Below, piece by piece: positions 38,286 through 38,339 of a stretch of DNA of 38,339 nt. A model generated the notes under the pieces. The model had not been told where the DNA came from and made no database searches. It saw only the letters and a list, made by a program, of their open reading frames with translations. A program made the position numbers and the translations under genes. Position 1 is the first letter of the stretch. Each line of letters begins with the position of its first letter. The stretch covers positions 1-38,339 of IMG/VR virus record IMGVR_UViG_3300034642_000216; one strand, 5' to 3'. This DNA comes from a virus.

Positions 38286-38339
38286 TTACTCAAGACAGTT
38301 GCAAAGCCTAGTATTTATTGCCCATTGCGTGGGCTGGTC
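38286..38339 (-). CDS. Possible C-terminal end of an upstream gene
   Basis: From the window edge one minus-strand frame is open for 17 codons (ending TRLCNCLE) and stops with TAA at 38286. It could be the end of a gene that continues outside the window. The evidence is only an open frame of small length. Confidence 0.2.
   Translation of the reverse strand, partial: DQPTQWAINTRLCNCLE

Noticed and set aside
1-38339. CRISPR arrays or insertion sequences
   Set aside because: No regularly spaced identical repeats with unique spacers and no transposase-like ORF or terminal inverted repeats were found. The only tandem repeats are protein-coding or very short.

Overview
This window is most of the genome of a T7-like marine cyanophage (Autographiviridae-type podovirus of Prochlorococcus or Synechococcus, P-SSP7-like). 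Four things support this. Gene order follows T7: single-subunit RNA polymerase, ssDNA-binding protein, endonuclease I, primase-helicase, DNA polymerase, exonuclease, portal, scaffold, capsid, tail tubes, internal core proteins and fibre. Photosystem genes hli and psbA sit between scaffold and capsid. There is a ribonucleotide reductase pair. A tyrosine integrase reads into a tRNA-Leu-like attachment site. The DNA is AT-rich. Nearly every gene is on the minus strand, so the genome reads from high to low coordinates. The window cuts a 2OG oxygenase gene at its left edge. Terminase and recognisable lysis genes are not in view.

Region by region, in reading direction: (1) 38339-36300 is an accessory module with a KTSC-like protein, a 64-residue protein, a cysteine-rich gp88-like protein and a DNA cytosine methyltransferase-like protein. 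It ends in two tandem intrinsic terminators. (2) 36131-34231 is an early operon of small genes, mostly stacked with ATGA overlaps, ending in a MarR-like regulator. (3) 34250-33105 holds the integrase, attP and a terminator. (4) 33025-23617 is the replication and nucleotide module: RNA polymerase, SSB, endonuclease I, primase-helicase, DNA polymerase split into exonuclease and polymerase reading frames, a PD-(D/E)XK-like protein, 5'-3' exonuclease, a DUF3310 protein, and NrdA/NrdB (NrdB runs to 22907). (5) 22938-5701 is the virion module, with hli and psbA embedded and a Tphi-like terminator directly after the capsid gene. (6) 5672-1 holds fibre genes, a kinase-like protein and two 2OG-Fe(II) oxygenases.

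The most unusual signal is a family of short intergenic tRNA-like minihelices. Each has a 7-nt acceptor-like stem, a short connector and a canonical T-arm, but no D or anticodon arm. Clear copies lie at 36092-36131, 37669-37711 and 38207-38253, and a weaker copy lies in the capsid leader at 18205-18251. The first three are followed at once by a 7-bp hairpin (two share the loop ACTGA on different stems), then by a gene start with no evident Shine-Dalgarno. They may be RNA-processing punctuation, translation-start elements, or tRNA-type recombination scars.

Other notable points: a perfect A AAA AAA slippery heptamer joining the two polymerase reading frames, an 18-residue YRG-motif peptide in the capsid leader, and a 38-residue two-cysteine protein (CPxG...DPxTGxC) before hli. 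All calls come from reading the sequence and from family knowledge; no database search was run.
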